NCBI GenBank assembly: GCA_017527825.1
Contig: JAFXPO010000014.1
Span: 16,262-80,261 of the forward strand
Direction: 5' to 3'
Length of the DNA stretch: 64,000 nt
Origin: Oscillospiraceae bacterium
GTDB taxonomy: Bacteria > Bacillota > Clostridia > Oscillospirales > Oscillospiraceae
Shown here piece after piece: positions 17,587 to 25,916 of the stretch. The notes under the pieces were generated by a model that was not told where the DNA came from, did no database searches, and saw only the letters and a program-made list of their open reading frames with translations. The position numbers were made by a program, and so were the translations under genes. Each line of letters opens with the position of its first letter. The first letter of the stretch is position 1.

Positions 17587-19158
17587 ATGCCAGCCCCACA
17601 TCAAGCATCGTTCGGACCGGTCCATTTTGTGATCGGGCTCGTACTGCTGGTCTTGGGTGTCCTTCTCGGCATTTGGCTGAGGAAACGGGCGGAACAGAAA
17701 GCCAACCAAACCATCGCAGACGCTGAACAAAAAGCTTTGCAAATCGAAAACGACGCGCACAAGCGGGCGGAGAGCAAGAGCAAGGAAATGCTGCTCGAAG
17801 CCAAGGAAGAGATCATGCGCGTCCGCAACGAAGCTGAGAAGGAAAACAAGGAACGCCGCAGCGACCTGCAAAAGCAGGAGCGTCGGCTGCAGCAGAAGGA
17901 AGAGAACATCGACAAAAAGACCGAGGCTCTCGAAAAGAAAGAAGAGGCTCTCGCCGAAAAGCACGCCGCGCTTGACAAGGAGAATGAGGAGATCAAGATC
18001 ATCAAGCGCAGCCAGACCGAAATGCTCGAGCGTATCTCCGGCTTCACCGCCGACGAGGCGAAAAAGTACCTGATCGATCAGGTTGAGAGCGAAGTCACTC
18101 ACGAAACCGCGCTCAAGATCAAGGAGATCGAGCAGCGCGCCCGCGACGAGGCGGATTCCCGTGCCCGCGAGATCATTGCCACCGCCGTGCAGCGCTGCGC
18201 CGCGGATCATGCCGCCGAGATTACCGTCAGTGTGGTTCCCCTGCCCAATGACGAGATGAAGGGTCGCATCATCGGCCGCGAAGGTCGTAACATCCGCACC
18301 ATTGAGACCATGACGGGTGTCGATCTCATCATCGACGATACGCCCGAAGCCATCACGGTCTCCTGCTTTGAGCCGGTGCGCCGCGAGGTCGCCCGCATTG
18401 CGCTCGAAAAGCTCATTGCCGACGGTCGTATCCATCCCACGCACATCGAGGAAATGGTCGCCAAGGCACGTCGCGAGGTCGACGCCGTCATCAAGTCCGA
18501 GGGCGAGCGCGCAGTGCTGGAGACCGGCGTGCGCGGGCTGAACCCCGAACTGGTAAAGATGCTCGGTCGCCTGCACTACCGCACCAGCTACGGTCAGAAC
18601 GTTTTGCAGCACTCTATCGAGGTCGCCCACCTCGCCGGCATGATGGCGGCGGAGTTGGGCGCGGACGTGACCGCCGCCAAGCGGGCGGGTCTGCTGCACG
18701 ACATCGGCAAGTCCGTCGATCACGAGATGGAAGGCACGCACGTTTCCCTCGGCGTGGAGTTCATGCGTAAGTACCACGAGAAGGAAGAGATCATTCACGC
18801 GGTTCATGCCCATCACAACGACGTGGAGCCAACCACGGTGCTGGACTTCATCATCCAAGCCGCCGACGCGATCTCCGCGGGTCGCCCCGGCGCTCGCCGT
18901 GAGAATCTGGAGAACTACATCAAGCGTCTGGAGCAGCTGGAAGAGATCACCGGCAGCTTCCCCGGCGTGGAGAAGAGCTACGCGATCCAGGCCGGTCGCG
19001 AGGTTCGCGTAATGATCAAGCCTGAGGTCGTCAGCGAGGATGAAATGGTCATTCTGGCGCACGACATCGCCAAGCGCATCGAGGACGAGATGGAATATCC
19101 CGGACAGATCAAGGTCAACGTCATCCGCGAGGTCAAAGCGGTCGAATACGCCAAGTAA
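17587..19158 (+). CDS. rny: RNase Y, membrane-anchored endoribonuclease
   Basis: 523-aa endoribonuclease that starts decay and processing of many Firmicutes mRNAs. Order: one N-terminal transmembrane helix (about 12-30), a long charged coiled coil (about 35-190), a KH RNA-binding domain with IGREGRNIR, and an HD domain with the LLHDIGK metal site. The ATG at 17587 follows AGGAGG. The frame is open much further upstream, but that part includes the promoter and antisense lexA sequence. Monocistronic, ending in a strong hairpin with a T-run. Confidence 0.97.
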   Translation: MPAPHQASFGPVHFVIGLVLLVLGVLLGIWLRKRAEQKANQTIADAEQKALQIENDAHKRAESKSKEMLLEAKEEIMRVRNEAEKENKERRSDLQKQERRLQQKEENIDKKTEALEKKEEALAEKHAALDKENEEIKIIKRSQTEMLERISGFTADEAKKYLIDQVESEVTHETALKIKEIEQRARDEADSRAREIIATAVQRCAADHAAEITVSVVPLPNDEMKGRIIGREGRNIRTIETMTGVDLIIDDTPEAITVSCFEPVRREVARIALEKLIADGRIHPTHIEEMVAKARREVDAVIKSEGERAVLETGVRGLNPELVKMLGRLHYRTSYGQNVLQHSIEVAHLAGMMAAELGADVTAAKRAGLLHDIGKSVDHEMEGTHVSLGVEFMRKYHEKEEIIHAVHAHHNDVEPTTVLDFIIQAADAISAGRPGARRENLENYIKRLEQLEEITGSFPGVEKSYAIQAGREVRVMIKPEVVSEDEMVILAHDIAKRIEDEMEYPGQIKVNVIREVKAVEYAK

Positions 19159-19162
19159 ATCG

Positions 19163-19193
19163 AAAGAGGCTTCCGTTTGGAAGCCTCTTTTTT
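19163..19193 (+). terminator. Terminator of rny
   Basis: 12-bp stem AAAGAGGCTTCC/GGAAGCCTCTTT with a GTTT loop, running into a T-tract directly after the rny stop. Confidence 0.9.
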
Positions 19194-19204
19194 GTCCGCA
19201 GGTG

Positions 19205-19237
19205 AAGAACCGCCGCAGGCATCCTGCGGCGGTTCTT
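19205..19237 (-). terminator. Terminator of infC-rpmI-rplT
   Basis: Perfect 15-bp stem with a 3-base loop just after the rplT stop on the reverse strand. The following T-run is short and mixed. Confidence 0.7.
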
Positions 19238-19246
19238 TGTATTTTA

Positions 19247-19594
19247 TTACTTCTTGGCAAGCTCGACCAGCTTCGCAAACGCCGCAGGATCGTTGATCGC
19301 CATCTCGCTGAGCATTTTGCGGTTGATCGTGACATTCGCCTGCTTGAGACCGTGCATGAACGTGGAGTAGTTCATGCCGTTCGCCTTGCACGCCGCGCTG
19401 ATGCGGGTAATCCACAGGGAACGGAAGTCGCGCTTCTTGAGGCGACGACCGACATACGCGTAGGTCAGGGACTTCATGACCTGCTCGTTAGCCATCTTAT
19501 AGTGACGGGATTTGTTGCCCCAGTAGCCCTTAGCGAGCTTGAGGGTCTTATTTCTTCTCTTGCGCGTCATCATCGCGCCTTTTACACGTGCCAT
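19247..19594 (-). CDS. rplT: Ribosomal protein L20
   Basis: 115-residue basic protein beginning [18 protein letters not shown], typical of bL20. It is an early-assembly 23S rRNA binder and, in Firmicutes, the repressor of its own infC-rpmI-rplT operon through binding the mRNA leader. It lies after rpmI in the canonical order, and the leader upstream of infC has a matching attenuator-like hairpin. Confidence 0.98.
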   Translation of the reverse strand: MARVKGAMMTRKRRNKTLKLAKGYWGNKSRHYKMANEQVMKSLTYAYVGRRLKKRDFRSLWITRISAACKANGMNYSTFMHGLKQANVTINRKMLSEMAINDPAAFAKLVELAKK

Positions 19595-19626
19595 ATCGTT
19601 AAAGCTCCTTTCAGCGTACTTTTATC

Positions 19627-19824
19627 TTATTTGTAGGGGATCATCTTGTGGATGGTCTTTTCCTTCGTCACGTCGGCATAGCCGCCCTGACGCAGTTTGC
19701 GCGTACGCTTGGTGGGCTTCTTCGTGAGAATGTGGCTCTTGAACGCCTTAGCGACCTTGACCTTGCCGGTCTTGGTGAGGTTGAAGCGCTTCTTCGCGCC
19801 GCTGTGAGATTTCAGCTTGGGCAT
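19627..19824 (-). CDS. rpmI: Ribosomal protein L35
   Basis: 65-residue basic protein starting [14 protein letters not shown] and ending KMIPYK, diagnostic of bL35, a 50S subunit component. The ATG at 19824 gives the family's standard length; the frame extends upstream through infC sequence but that part is not coding. Second gene of the infC-rpmI-rplT operon. Confidence 0.98.
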   Translation of the reverse strand: MPKLKSHSGAKKRFNLTKTGKVKVAKAFKSHILTKKPTKRTRKLRQGGYADVTKEKTIHKMIPYK

Positions 19825-19849
19825 GATGTTGTTCTCCTTTTCTGTTAGG

Positions 19850-20365
19850 TTACTTCGCCTTCGGGGCGAGGAAAATGGACATACTGCGTCCTTCCATTTT
19901 GGGTTCCTTCTCCAGCGCGGCGACCTCGCCCGTCTGCTCGGCAAACTTGAGCAGCAAATCGCGGCCGATCTCCGTGTGCGCCATCTCGCGGCCGCGGAAG
20001 CGGACGGAGACCTTGACGCGGTTGCCCTCAGTGAGGAACTTCTGGGCATTTTTCAGCTTGGTGTTGAAGTCACCGACGTCGATACCGGGCGACATGCGTA
20101 CTTCCTTGATCTCGACGACGTGCTGGTTCTTACGGGCTTCCTTCTCACGCTTGCTCTGCTCAAAACGGAACTTGCCGTAGTCCATAAGCTTGCAAACGGG
20201 CGGATTTGCCTGCGGAGAGATTTTCACCAGATCAAGATCCTGCTCAGCGGCAATCTCCAACGCCTGCGCGGCGGACATGATGCCGAGCTGCTCACCGCCG
20301 GAACCGATCAGGCGGATCTCGCTGTCGCGAATCTCTTCATTGAGCTGATGCACATTGCTGCTAAT
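19850..20365 (-). CDS. infC: Translation initiation factor IF-3 (AUU start)
   Basis: IF-3 binds the 30S subunit, checks start-codon/initiator-tRNA pairing and prevents premature subunit joining. The conserved [15 protein letters not shown]-terminus is present, and the protein ends normally. No ATG lies at a suitable place. An ATT at 20363-20365 sits seven bases after GGGGGTG, which pairs well with 16S rRNA, and yields a 171-aa protein. A GTG nine bases downstream is the alternative but is too far from that Shine-Dalgarno. AUU is the known infC start in E. coli, where it allows IF-3 to repress its own translation. The start is therefore inferred by analogy plus spacing. Confidence 0.93.
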   Translation of the reverse strand: MSSNVHQLNEEIRDSEIRLIGSGGEQLGIMSAAQALEIAAEQDLDLVKISPQANPPVCKLMDYGKFRFEQSKREKEARKNQHVVEIKEVRMSPGIDVGDFNTKLKNAQKFLTEGNRVKVSVRFRGREMAHTEIGRDLLLKFAEQTGEVAALEKEPKMEGRSMSIFLAPKAK

Positions 20366-20526
20366 ACCGAAGCACCCCCAAAAATGGATTAACGCAAAGA
20401 AAAACGGATGCGAACCTCGCACCCGAACCAAAACGCAAAGCGACTGCATACAGCCGTTTTTCACGTTGATTGACCCCTTCGCTTCGCTGGGGGTGAGAAC
20501 GGATGCGCCGTTCTTCTTTGTTTTGC
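20366..20526 (-). ncRNA. infC leader, probable L20-type attenuation leader
   Basis: About 160 bases separate the predicted transcription start from the infC AUU. The leader holds a small hairpin (GAACGG/CCGTTC) and then a terminator-like hairpin (20405-20425) with a T-rich tail. L20-mediated premature termination upstream of infC is established in B. subtilis. The position and terminator fit; the L20-binding fold itself was not modelled. Confidence 0.6.
20398..20425 (-). terminator. Leader terminator (attenuator) upstream of infC
   Basis: Reverse strand stem CGGGTGCGA/TCGCATCCG with a GGT loop (9 bp, one G-U pair), followed by TTTTTCTTT, located 33 bases before the infC start codon. Confidence 0.7.
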
Positions 20527-20532
20527 GGTGGT

Positions 20533-20561
20533 ATATTACCACGGGAATCGCGTCTTGTCAA
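20533..20561 (-). promoter_or_regulatory. Promoter of infC-rpmI-rplT
   Basis: Reverse strand: consensus -35 TTGACA (20556-20561), 17-base spacer, -10 TAATAT (20533-20538). One of the strongest promoter matches in the window. Confidence 0.85.
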
Positions 20562-20576
20562 GCTGTTTTTCAATTT

Positions 20577-20606
20577 TTGTATAGATTCCCTCGATATGGG
20601 TACAAT
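20577..20606 (+). promoter_or_regulatory. Candidate promoter of the Asn/Gln-rich microprotein
   Basis: -35-like TTGTAT (20577-20582), 18-base spacer, -10 TACAAT (20601-20606). It is divergent from and adjacent to the infC promoter. Confidence 0.45.
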
Positions 20607-20641
20607 ACCCTATGCAGCAGAACTTTGGAAAGGAGGCTTGC

Positions 20642-20722
20642 ATGATGAAGAACCACCAGAACAACCAGAGCAAGAACACCAACGAGACCAGCCAGAACCA
20701 GCAGGAGCAGGACAATAAATAA
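20642..20722 (+). CDS. 26-aa Asn/Gln-rich microprotein, unknown
   Basis: Short frame ATG ATG AAG to TAA encoding 26 residues, of which more than half are Asn or Gln, with interspersed Lys, Glu, Ser and Thr and no hydrophobic segment. It is supported by a perfect AAAGGAGG seven to eight bases upstream, a promoter-like element at 20577-20606 and a GC-rich terminator-like hairpin immediately after. The composition recalls small spore or stress peptides of Firmicutes, but no family is recognised. It is too short for most gene finders. Confidence 0.6.
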   Translation: MMKNHQNNQSKNTNETSQNQQEQDNK

Positions 20723-20729
20723 GTGCGCT

Positions 20730-20753
20730 GGGGCGCGGCGAAAGCCGCGCCCC
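20730..20753 (+). terminator. GC-rich hairpin after the microprotein gene
   Basis: 10-bp perfect stem GGGGCGCGGC/GCCGCGCCCC with a GAAA tetraloop, seven bases after the stop codon. The downstream stretch AAATGTTT is only weakly T-rich. Confidence 0.6.
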
Positions 20754-20783
20754 AAATGTTTACGATTTGTTTACCAAAAAAAC

Positions 20784-20812
20784 TTGTGCTTTTTTCGATC
20801 ATACGGTATAAT
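20784..20812 (+). promoter_or_regulatory. Promoter of the export-family gene
   Basis: -35-like TTGTGC (20784-20789), 17-base spacer, perfect -10 TATAAT (20807-20812), 42 bases before the ATG at 20855. Confidence 0.65.
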
Positions 20813-20854
20813 ACTCGCCACTATCATACTATCATCGATAAAGGACCTGTGTTC

Positions 20855-21352
20855 ATGGCTCAGACGTTGTCGCTTTGGCTGCACAATACCGCCTCGGGCG
20901 AGTTTTTTCTGACGATGCTCATCTCCATGGTTCCGGTGGTCGAGCTGCGCGGCGGCGTCCCCGCCGGGGTTGCAATGGGGCTGCCGATTCCACTGGCGCT
21001 ACTGGCGGGGGTAATCGGCAATATGATTCCCGTCCCATTTGTGATTCTGTTTATTCGCCGGATTTTCAAGTGGATCCGCGTATACATTCCAAAGCTCGGC
21101 GGCTTGATCGACCGCTTGGAGCAGCGGGCGTATCGAAAGATGAACAACGAAAATCTGGTGCGCTTGCAGGCATGGGGACTGCTGATGTTCGTCGCCATCC
21201 CGCTGCCCGGCACCGGCGCGTGGACAGGCGCGCTGATCGCCGCGCTGATGGATTTGCGGCTCAAGAACGCGGTGCCGGTCATATTTGTCGGCGTCGTGAT
21301 CGCCGGGCTTATTATGACAGCGCTTACATACGGGGTGACTGTGGTACTATGA
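20855..21352 (+). CDS. Small multidrug-export-family membrane protein (COG2426-like)
   Basis: 165-aa polytopic protein with about four hydrophobic segments. It carries the ELRGGVPAG motif after the first helix and AIPLPGTGAWTGALIA in the third, both typical of the COG2426 family labelled putative small multidrug export protein. Transport function for this family is weakly established. The ATG at 20855 has AAAGGA nine bases upstream; the longer frame runs through the promoter. Its TGA overlaps the next ATG (ATGA), coupling it to the YfcE-like phosphodiesterase. Confidence 0.85.
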   Translation: MAQTLSLWLHNTASGEFFLTMLISMVPVVELRGGVPAGVAMGLPIPLALLAGVIGNMIPVPFVILFIRRIFKWIRVYIPKLGGLIDRLEQRAYRKMNNENLVRLQAWGLLMFVAIPLPGTGAWTGALIAALMDLRLKNAVPVIFVGVVIAGLIMTALTYGVTVVL

Positions 21353-21822
21353 AAGTTTTGGTCGTTTCCGACTCCCACGGCAATGTGGAGAATATGTGCC
21401 GCGCTGTCAAGCTGGAGCAGCCCCGCATGATGCTTCACCTCGGCGACGGCTGGCGCGACGCGGAGCTGGTCGCGCAGCGCTTCCCCGACCTTCCGCTGGA
21501 GAAGGTGCCGGGCAACTGCGATTTCCGCCATCAGGACGCCGCCGTGCGTCTGATGATCATTAAGGAAATGGCAGTCATGCTTTGCCACGGGCACACGCTG
21601 GGCGTCAAGTCCAACCTGAGCATCCTTCTGCGGGAAGCGATGGAGCGCGGCGCGCATGTAGCGCTTTTCGGTCACACGCACACGCCCTTTGTGGATATCC
21701 GCAACGGCATCGTGATGCTCAACCCCGGCAGCATCGGGGACTTCCGGCGTCCTACATACGGCACGCTGACCTTTGAAAACGGCAAGTGCATCCCCGCGAC
21801 CCATGTATTACCGGCAACATGA
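21349..21822 (+). CDS. YfcE/MJ0936-family metallophosphoesterase
   Basis: 157-aa calcineurin-like phosphoesterase. The metal site is assembled from DSHGN (8-12), the HLGDGWRD segment, GNCD, CHGH and GHTH, the full set of the YfcE/MJ0936 group. Members hydrolyse phosphodiester bonds in vitro with Mn2+; physiological substrates are generally unknown. It is coupled to the upstream membrane protein by ATGA and followed by a strong terminator, forming a two-gene operon. Confidence 0.93.
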   Translation: MKVLVVSDSHGNVENMCRAVKLEQPRMMLHLGDGWRDAELVAQRFPDLPLEKVPGNCDFRHQDAAVRLMIIKEMAVMLCHGHTLGVKSNLSILLREAMERGAHVALFGHTHTPFVDIRNGIVMLNPGSIGDFRRPTYGTLTFENGKCIPATHVLPAT

Positions 21823-21825
21823 ATC

Positions 21826-21856
21826 AAATCCCCGCCGTCGGGCGGGGATTTTTTTT
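21826..21856 (+). terminator. Terminator of the COG2426-yfcE operon
   Basis: Stem AAATCCCCGCC/GGCGGGGATTT with a four-base loop, followed by a run of T, immediately after the phosphodiesterase stop. Confidence 0.9.
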
Positions 21857-21894
21857 GCGCGGCGGGGCAAACTTCCTCAAAAGGGAGGTTTGTC

Positions 21895-22578
21895 ATGGCG
21901 ACTGCTTTTGCAAGAACATTTCTATTATACGGTATCCTGATGGTGGGCATTCGGGCGATGGGCAAACGTCAGATCGGCGAGCTGGAGCCGATCGAGCTGG
22001 TGCTGATGCTGCTCATCTCCGACTTAGCCGCCGTGCCGATGCAGGATTTCGGCATCCCGCTTTTAAACGGCGTCGTTCCGATCATCACGCTGCTGTCGCT
22101 GTCAATGCTGCTCTCGTTTTTTTCGATGCGCAGCGTCCGGTTTCATCGCCTGGTGTGCGGCAATCCGACCACCCTCATTCGGGACGGCGTTATCCAGCAA
22201 TCCGCCATGCGTCGCAACCGCTTCACCCTCGATGAGCTGATCGATGAGCTGCGCTCGCAGGGTGTAACCGATCTCGCCACGGTCAAGTACGCCGTTCTGG
22301 AGACCAACGGGCAGCTATCCGTGCTGCTCTACCCCGCCGATGCCCCCGCCACACCCAGACAGCTGGGCAGAGCTGTCCGGGATGACGTCAGCCTTCCCGC
22401 GGTTCTCATCAACGACGGGCATGTGATGAAAAGCGGTCTGAAGGACAAAGGGCTGGATCGGGCATGGCTGGAACGCACCGTTCGCGCGCACGGCTTCCGC
22501 GATTCGCACGAGATTCTGTTGTTGACGGTGGATGACACCGGCAAGGTGTTATGCGTCGGAAAGGAGGTCCGCAAATGA
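21895..22578 (+). CDS. DUF421 (YetF-type) membrane protein
   Basis: 227-aa protein with three N-terminal membrane helices (about 5-80) containing GKRQIGELEPIELVLMLLIS, then a cytoplasmic alpha/beta domain with RRNRFTLDELIDELRSQG. This is the DUF421/YetF-YdfS-YrbG architecture found in spore formers. B. subtilis relatives have been implicated in spore germination proteins of the 2Duf group; its role here is not shown. GGGAGG precedes the ATG. Overlaps the DUF4363 gene by ATGA. Confidence 0.9.
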   Translation: MATAFARTFLLYGILMVGIRAMGKRQIGELEPIELVLMLLISDLAAVPMQDFGIPLLNGVVPIITLLSLSMLLSFFSMRSVRFHRLVCGNPTTLIRDGVIQQSAMRRNRFTLDELIDELRSQGVTDLATVKYAVLETNGQLSVLLYPADAPATPRQLGRAVRDDVSLPAVLINDGHVMKSGLKDKGLDRAWLERTVRAHGFRDSHEILLLTVDDTGKVLCVGKEVRK

Positions 22579-22955
22579 AATATTTTGCCGCACCCGCAGC
22601 CGTACTGGCGCTGCTGCTGGGGTTATCGCTGGAAAACGCGCGGTGCGTCGAATCCGACGTCGCTCGCTGGGTAACCGCCGTGGAAGCGGCGACCGCCGCC
22701 GCCGAGCAGGAAGATTGGGCAGCCGCGATAGAGACGCTGCGCGGTGCGCAGAACGACTGGGACGGTCGCAGACCGTGGCTGCACGTCGTCACCGCCCACG
22801 ACGAGTTGGAAGCAGCGGACGCGCTGTTCGCGGAGGCGAACAGCTTCGCGCAGGAACGCGACATGGCAGAATTTCGCGCATCGGCAACAAAGCTGGCAGT
22901 GCAGCTGCGCGTGGTGTCGGGCATGCAGCAGCTGACGCTGAAAAACGTTTTATAA
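22575..22955 (+). CDS. DUF4363-type small membrane-anchored protein
   Basis: 126-residue protein with one N-terminal hydrophobic helix or signal anchor and a helical extracytoplasmic domain rich in Ala and Glu. Conserved patterns include WDGRRPWLHVVTAHDELEAAD, as in DUF4363 proteins, which commonly follow DUF421 genes in Clostridia. Start ATG 22575 with AAAGGAGG upstream; it overlaps the DUF421 stop. The conserved pairing suggests the two proteins act together at the membrane, function unknown. Confidence 0.82.
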   Translation: MKYFAAPAAVLALLLGLSLENARCVESDVARWVTAVEAATAAAEQEDWAAAIETLRGAQNDWDGRRPWLHVVTAHDELEAADALFAEANSFAQERDMAEFRASATKLAVQLRVVSGMQQLTLKNVL

Positions 22956-22973
22956 TGCCGTTAGCGGTCCCGA

Positions 22974-23393
22974 TCAGCCGTTTCTCTTTATATAAGTGAG
23001 ATAGCCCTCCAGCATCAGCGACGCGGCGACCGCGTCCACGGTTTTTTTACGTTCCTTCGCGCGTTTGCCGTTGCCGGCGAGAATGTTATGAGCGTCGATG
23101 GTGGTGCGCCGCTCATCCCAGAGCGTCACCGGAAGGCCGGTCGCCTGTCGCAGCTGTTCCGCGAAACCCTCGGCTTTTTCCGCGCGGGGACCGCGGGTGC
23201 CGTCCATGTTGAGCGGAAGCCCCAGCACCAGGTCTGTGACCTCATGCTCCGCGATCAGCTTTTGCAGCTGCTCAATGACCGCCTCAGGACGATATGCGGT
23301 GACGACGGTGGAGTAGCCGCACAGCGTCAGCGTCCGGTCGGAGACCGCGACGCCGGTGTGGGCGTCGCCGTAGTCGATTGCCATGATCTTCAT
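22974..23393 (-). CDS. ruvX: RuvX/YqgF, putative Holliday-junction resolvase / pre-16S rRNA nuclease
   Basis: 139-aa RNase H-fold protein with MAIDYGDAHTGVAVSD at the N-terminus (catalytic Asp), VLGLPLNMDG in the centre and WDERRTT with C-terminal acidic DAVAASL. YqgF processes the 5' end of 16S rRNA in E. coli and has been proposed as a Holliday-junction resolvase. The ATG at 23393 overlaps the ftsK TGA (ATGA). The longer upstream frame lies within ftsK and is rejected. Confidence 0.93.
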   Translation of the reverse strand: MKIMAIDYGDAHTGVAVSDRTLTLCGYSTVVTAYRPEAVIEQLQKLIAEHEVTDLVLGLPLNMDGTRGPRAEKAEGFAEQLRQATGLPVTLWDERRTTIDAHNILAGNGKRAKERKKTVDAVAASLMLEGYLTYIKRNG

Positions 23394-25900
23394 GCGTCTG
23401 CCTCCTCCGCGGCAGCATCGGTCGGCGCTGCGCGCTTCATTTTCAACTCCTCCCACTGCTCACGGGAGATCAACAGCTGACGCGGCTTGGAACCCTCAAA
23501 GGGTCCCACAACGCCGCGCTCCTCCATTTGATCGACAATGCGGGCGGCGCGGGAATAACCCAGCTTCAGCCGCCGCTGGAGCATGGAGACAGACGCCTGG
23601 CCGGTTTCCAGCACCACATCAATGGCGGCATCCAGCATCTCGTCAGCATCGTCGGCGGGGACTTCGTCCGCGGGCGCGTTGTTGCCTTTGTTGCTGCGCT
23701 CTTTCTCGGCGACGTTCTGCTCAATCTTATCGATGACATCCTTGTCGTAGCTGGCTTCGCCGTTTTCTTTGACGAAGTTGACCACACGCTCAATTTCGTC
23801 CGCAGAGATGAAGCAGCCCTGCACCCGGCGGGGCTTGCCCTCGCCCAGCGGGGCGTAGAGCATGTCGCCCTTGCCGACAAGCTTTTCCGCGCCGGCGTTG
23901 TCCAAAATGATGCGCGATTCCAGGCTCGACGCCACCGCGAACGCAATGCGGCTGGGGATGTTCGCCTTCATGAGTCCGGTAATAACGTCTGCGCTGGGGC
24001 GCTGGGTAGCGATGACGAGATGCATCCCCGCCGCGCGACCCATCTGCGCGACGCGGCAGATCGACTCCTCGACCTCCTTTGCCGCCACCAGCATCAAATC
24101 TGCCAGCTCGTCGATGACGACGACCACCGTGGGAAACTTCCGCATTTCGGGGTCAGTCTCGGCGAGCTTGTTGTATGCAGACAGTTCCTTGACACCGTGG
24201 TTGGAGAAGAGCTGGTAGCGCTTCATCATCTCATACACCGCCCATTGCAGCGCGCCGGCGGCTTTCTTCGGATCGGTGACGACGGGGATGAGCAGGTGGG
24301 GAATGCCGTTGTAGGGCGCAAGCTCCACCATTTTCGGGTCAACCATGATGAAGCGCACGTCATCCGGCGTTGATTTATAGAGCATGGAGACGATCAGCGA
24401 GTTGGTGCACACCGACTTGCCGGAGCCGGTGGTGCCCGCGATCAGCACATGGGGGAACTTCGCGATATCGCCGACGATGGGGCTGCCGTTGATATCCTTG
24501 CCGACGGAGAAGCAGACGCTGGACTTATGTCTGGTAAACGCGTCGGACTCCAGCACGTCGCGAATGTGAACAGCGGTGACCAGCTTGTTCGGAACTTCGA
24601 TGCCGACCACGGAAATCTTCTCCGGGATCGGTGCGATGCGCACGCCCGTAGCGCCCAGCGCAAGGGCGATATCGTCCTGTAAATTGGTGATTTTGGAGAG
24701 CTTGACGCCTTGCTCCAGTGTGAACTCATAGCGCGTGACGCTGGGGCCGCGCACCACGTCGCCGGCGGTCGCGTCCACGCCGAAGCTCTTGAGGGTTTCG
24801 GCGAGGCGACGGGAGTTGTTGCGCAGCTCCGCGCCAGCGGCTTCGGCGTTACCGCCGGTACCCTGATCAAGCAGCGTGATGGGCGGATAGCGGTACTCGC
24901 CGGTGTCGTCTTCCGCCGACTCGATCTCGGCGGTGACCTCCTCGGCGGCTTTCTGCACCTCGGCGGCGGAGGGCTTCTTTGGCTCCGCGGGCTTCGGCGG
25001 CTCAATGGGATCGAGAATGGGAACGGCAGGCTTGCTTTCCACATCCGGCTTGGAGACCGCAGCCGGCTTTGCCGGGGCTGTCGCGGGCTTGATCGGCTCC
25101 TCGGAAAGCAGCTCGTCCGGCGTTCGGATCTGGTCGGATTTCTTGCGGAAGAAGCCGGTCTTGGGCAGTTCCATCTCAGAGGCAGCATGCTCTTGCGGGA
25201 GGGGATCGTCTACCGGAATGTCAATGCTGGGCTTTGCCCTGGCAAGCCGTGCCGGACGCGCGGGAATCTTCGCTTTGTCTTCCTCCGGCTCGTCGTATGG
25301 CGCAAGCTCGTGGCTTCTGACCGCGTCAATGACGGCGGCGGGCGTCAGCCGCAGCGCACTCATCAGGCACACGACGAGACCGATCACAAAAACCACCAGT
25401 GTGCCGATTTTTCCCAGCACCGCGTGGAAGCCTACCGCCAGTGCGCCGGAGAGCGCTCCGCCCGATTCCAGCGCCACGCCGGAGCTCCAAAGCGCCTTGA
25501 GCAGCCCGGAGGAATCCGGCATGCCGGACATGCCGCTGACGTGAATGATGGTTCCCAGCATCACGGGCAGCAGCAATGCGCCGATCAGGTGCGAGACGAC
25601 CGGCCGCCCACGATGGAGCAGCAGGATCCACGCAGAGAGCAGCAGGGACGGCGCTGTGATGTACCAGCCCCAGCCGGTCAGTCCGCGGCAGAGCAGATAC
25701 AGCCAGTTGATGAGCAGCGCTTCGTGTTGAAAATAGCCGATGGTGACAAACAGCGCCAGCAGCAGGCAGACCACGCCGCCGACCTCCCGGCGGATGGGCT
25801 GTTTTTTGGGCGCGGAGCGGCGTTTCCCGCTGCGGGAGGCGGTGCTGCGCGAGGAAGAGCCGCTTCGGGTGGATTGACTTGTTTTCTTCTGTGTTGCCAT
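23390..25900 (-). CDS. ftsK: FtsK/SpoIIIE-type DNA translocase
   Basis: 836-residue translocase that pumps chromosomal DNA through the division or sporulation septum. A basic Ser/Arg-rich N-terminus precedes four transmembrane segments (about 45-185). A Pro/Ala/Lys-rich linker follows, then the RecA-like motor with Walker A GTTGSGKS (about 487-494) and Walker B VVVIDELADLM, and a C-terminal gamma winged-helix domain (SMLQRRLKLGYSRAARI) that reads KOPS/SRS sequences. ATG 25900 is chosen with AAGGAG 12 bases upstream. It lies between uppP and ruvX. Confidence 0.96.
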   Translation of the reverse strand: MATQKKTSQSTRSGSSSRSTASRSGKRRSAPKKQPIRREVGGVVCLLLALFVTIGYFQHEALLINWLYLLCRGLTGWGWYITAPSLLLSAWILLLHRGRPVVSHLIGALLLPVMLGTIIHVSGMSGMPDSSGLLKALWSSGVALESGGALSGALAVGFHAVLGKIGTLVVFVIGLVVCLMSALRLTPAAVIDAVRSHELAPYDEPEEDKAKIPARPARLARAKPSIDIPVDDPLPQEHAASEMELPKTGFFRKKSDQIRTPDELLSEEPIKPATAPAKPAAVSKPDVESKPAVPILDPIEPPKPAEPKKPSAAEVQKAAEEVTAEIESAEDDTGEYRYPPITLLDQGTGGNAEAAGAELRNNSRRLAETLKSFGVDATAGDVVRGPSVTRYEFTLEQGVKLSKITNLQDDIALALGATGVRIAPIPEKISVVGIEVPNKLVTAVHIRDVLESDAFTRHKSSVCFSVGKDINGSPIVGDIAKFPHVLIAGTTGSGKSVCTNSLIVSMLYKSTPDDVRFIMVDPKMVELAPYNGIPHLLIPVVTDPKKAAGALQWAVYEMMKRYQLFSNHGVKELSAYNKLAETDPEMRKFPTVVVVIDELADLMLVAAKEVEESICRVAQMGRAAGMHLVIATQRPSADVITGLMKANIPSRIAFAVASSLESRIILDNAGAEKLVGKGDMLYAPLGEGKPRRVQGCFISADEIERVVNFVKENGEASYDKDVIDKIEQNVAEKERSNKGNNAPADEVPADDADEMLDAAIDVVLETGQASVSMLQRRLKLGYSRAARIVDQMEERGVVGPFEGSKPRQLLISREQWEELKMKRAAPTDAAAEEADA

Positions 25901-25916
25901 GGATGTCAGTGACTCC

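Noticed and set aside
17551..19335. Reverse-strand 594-codon frame opposite rny
   Set aside because: Antisense to RNase Y, no Shine-Dalgarno, Leu/Asp-rich low-quality sequence.
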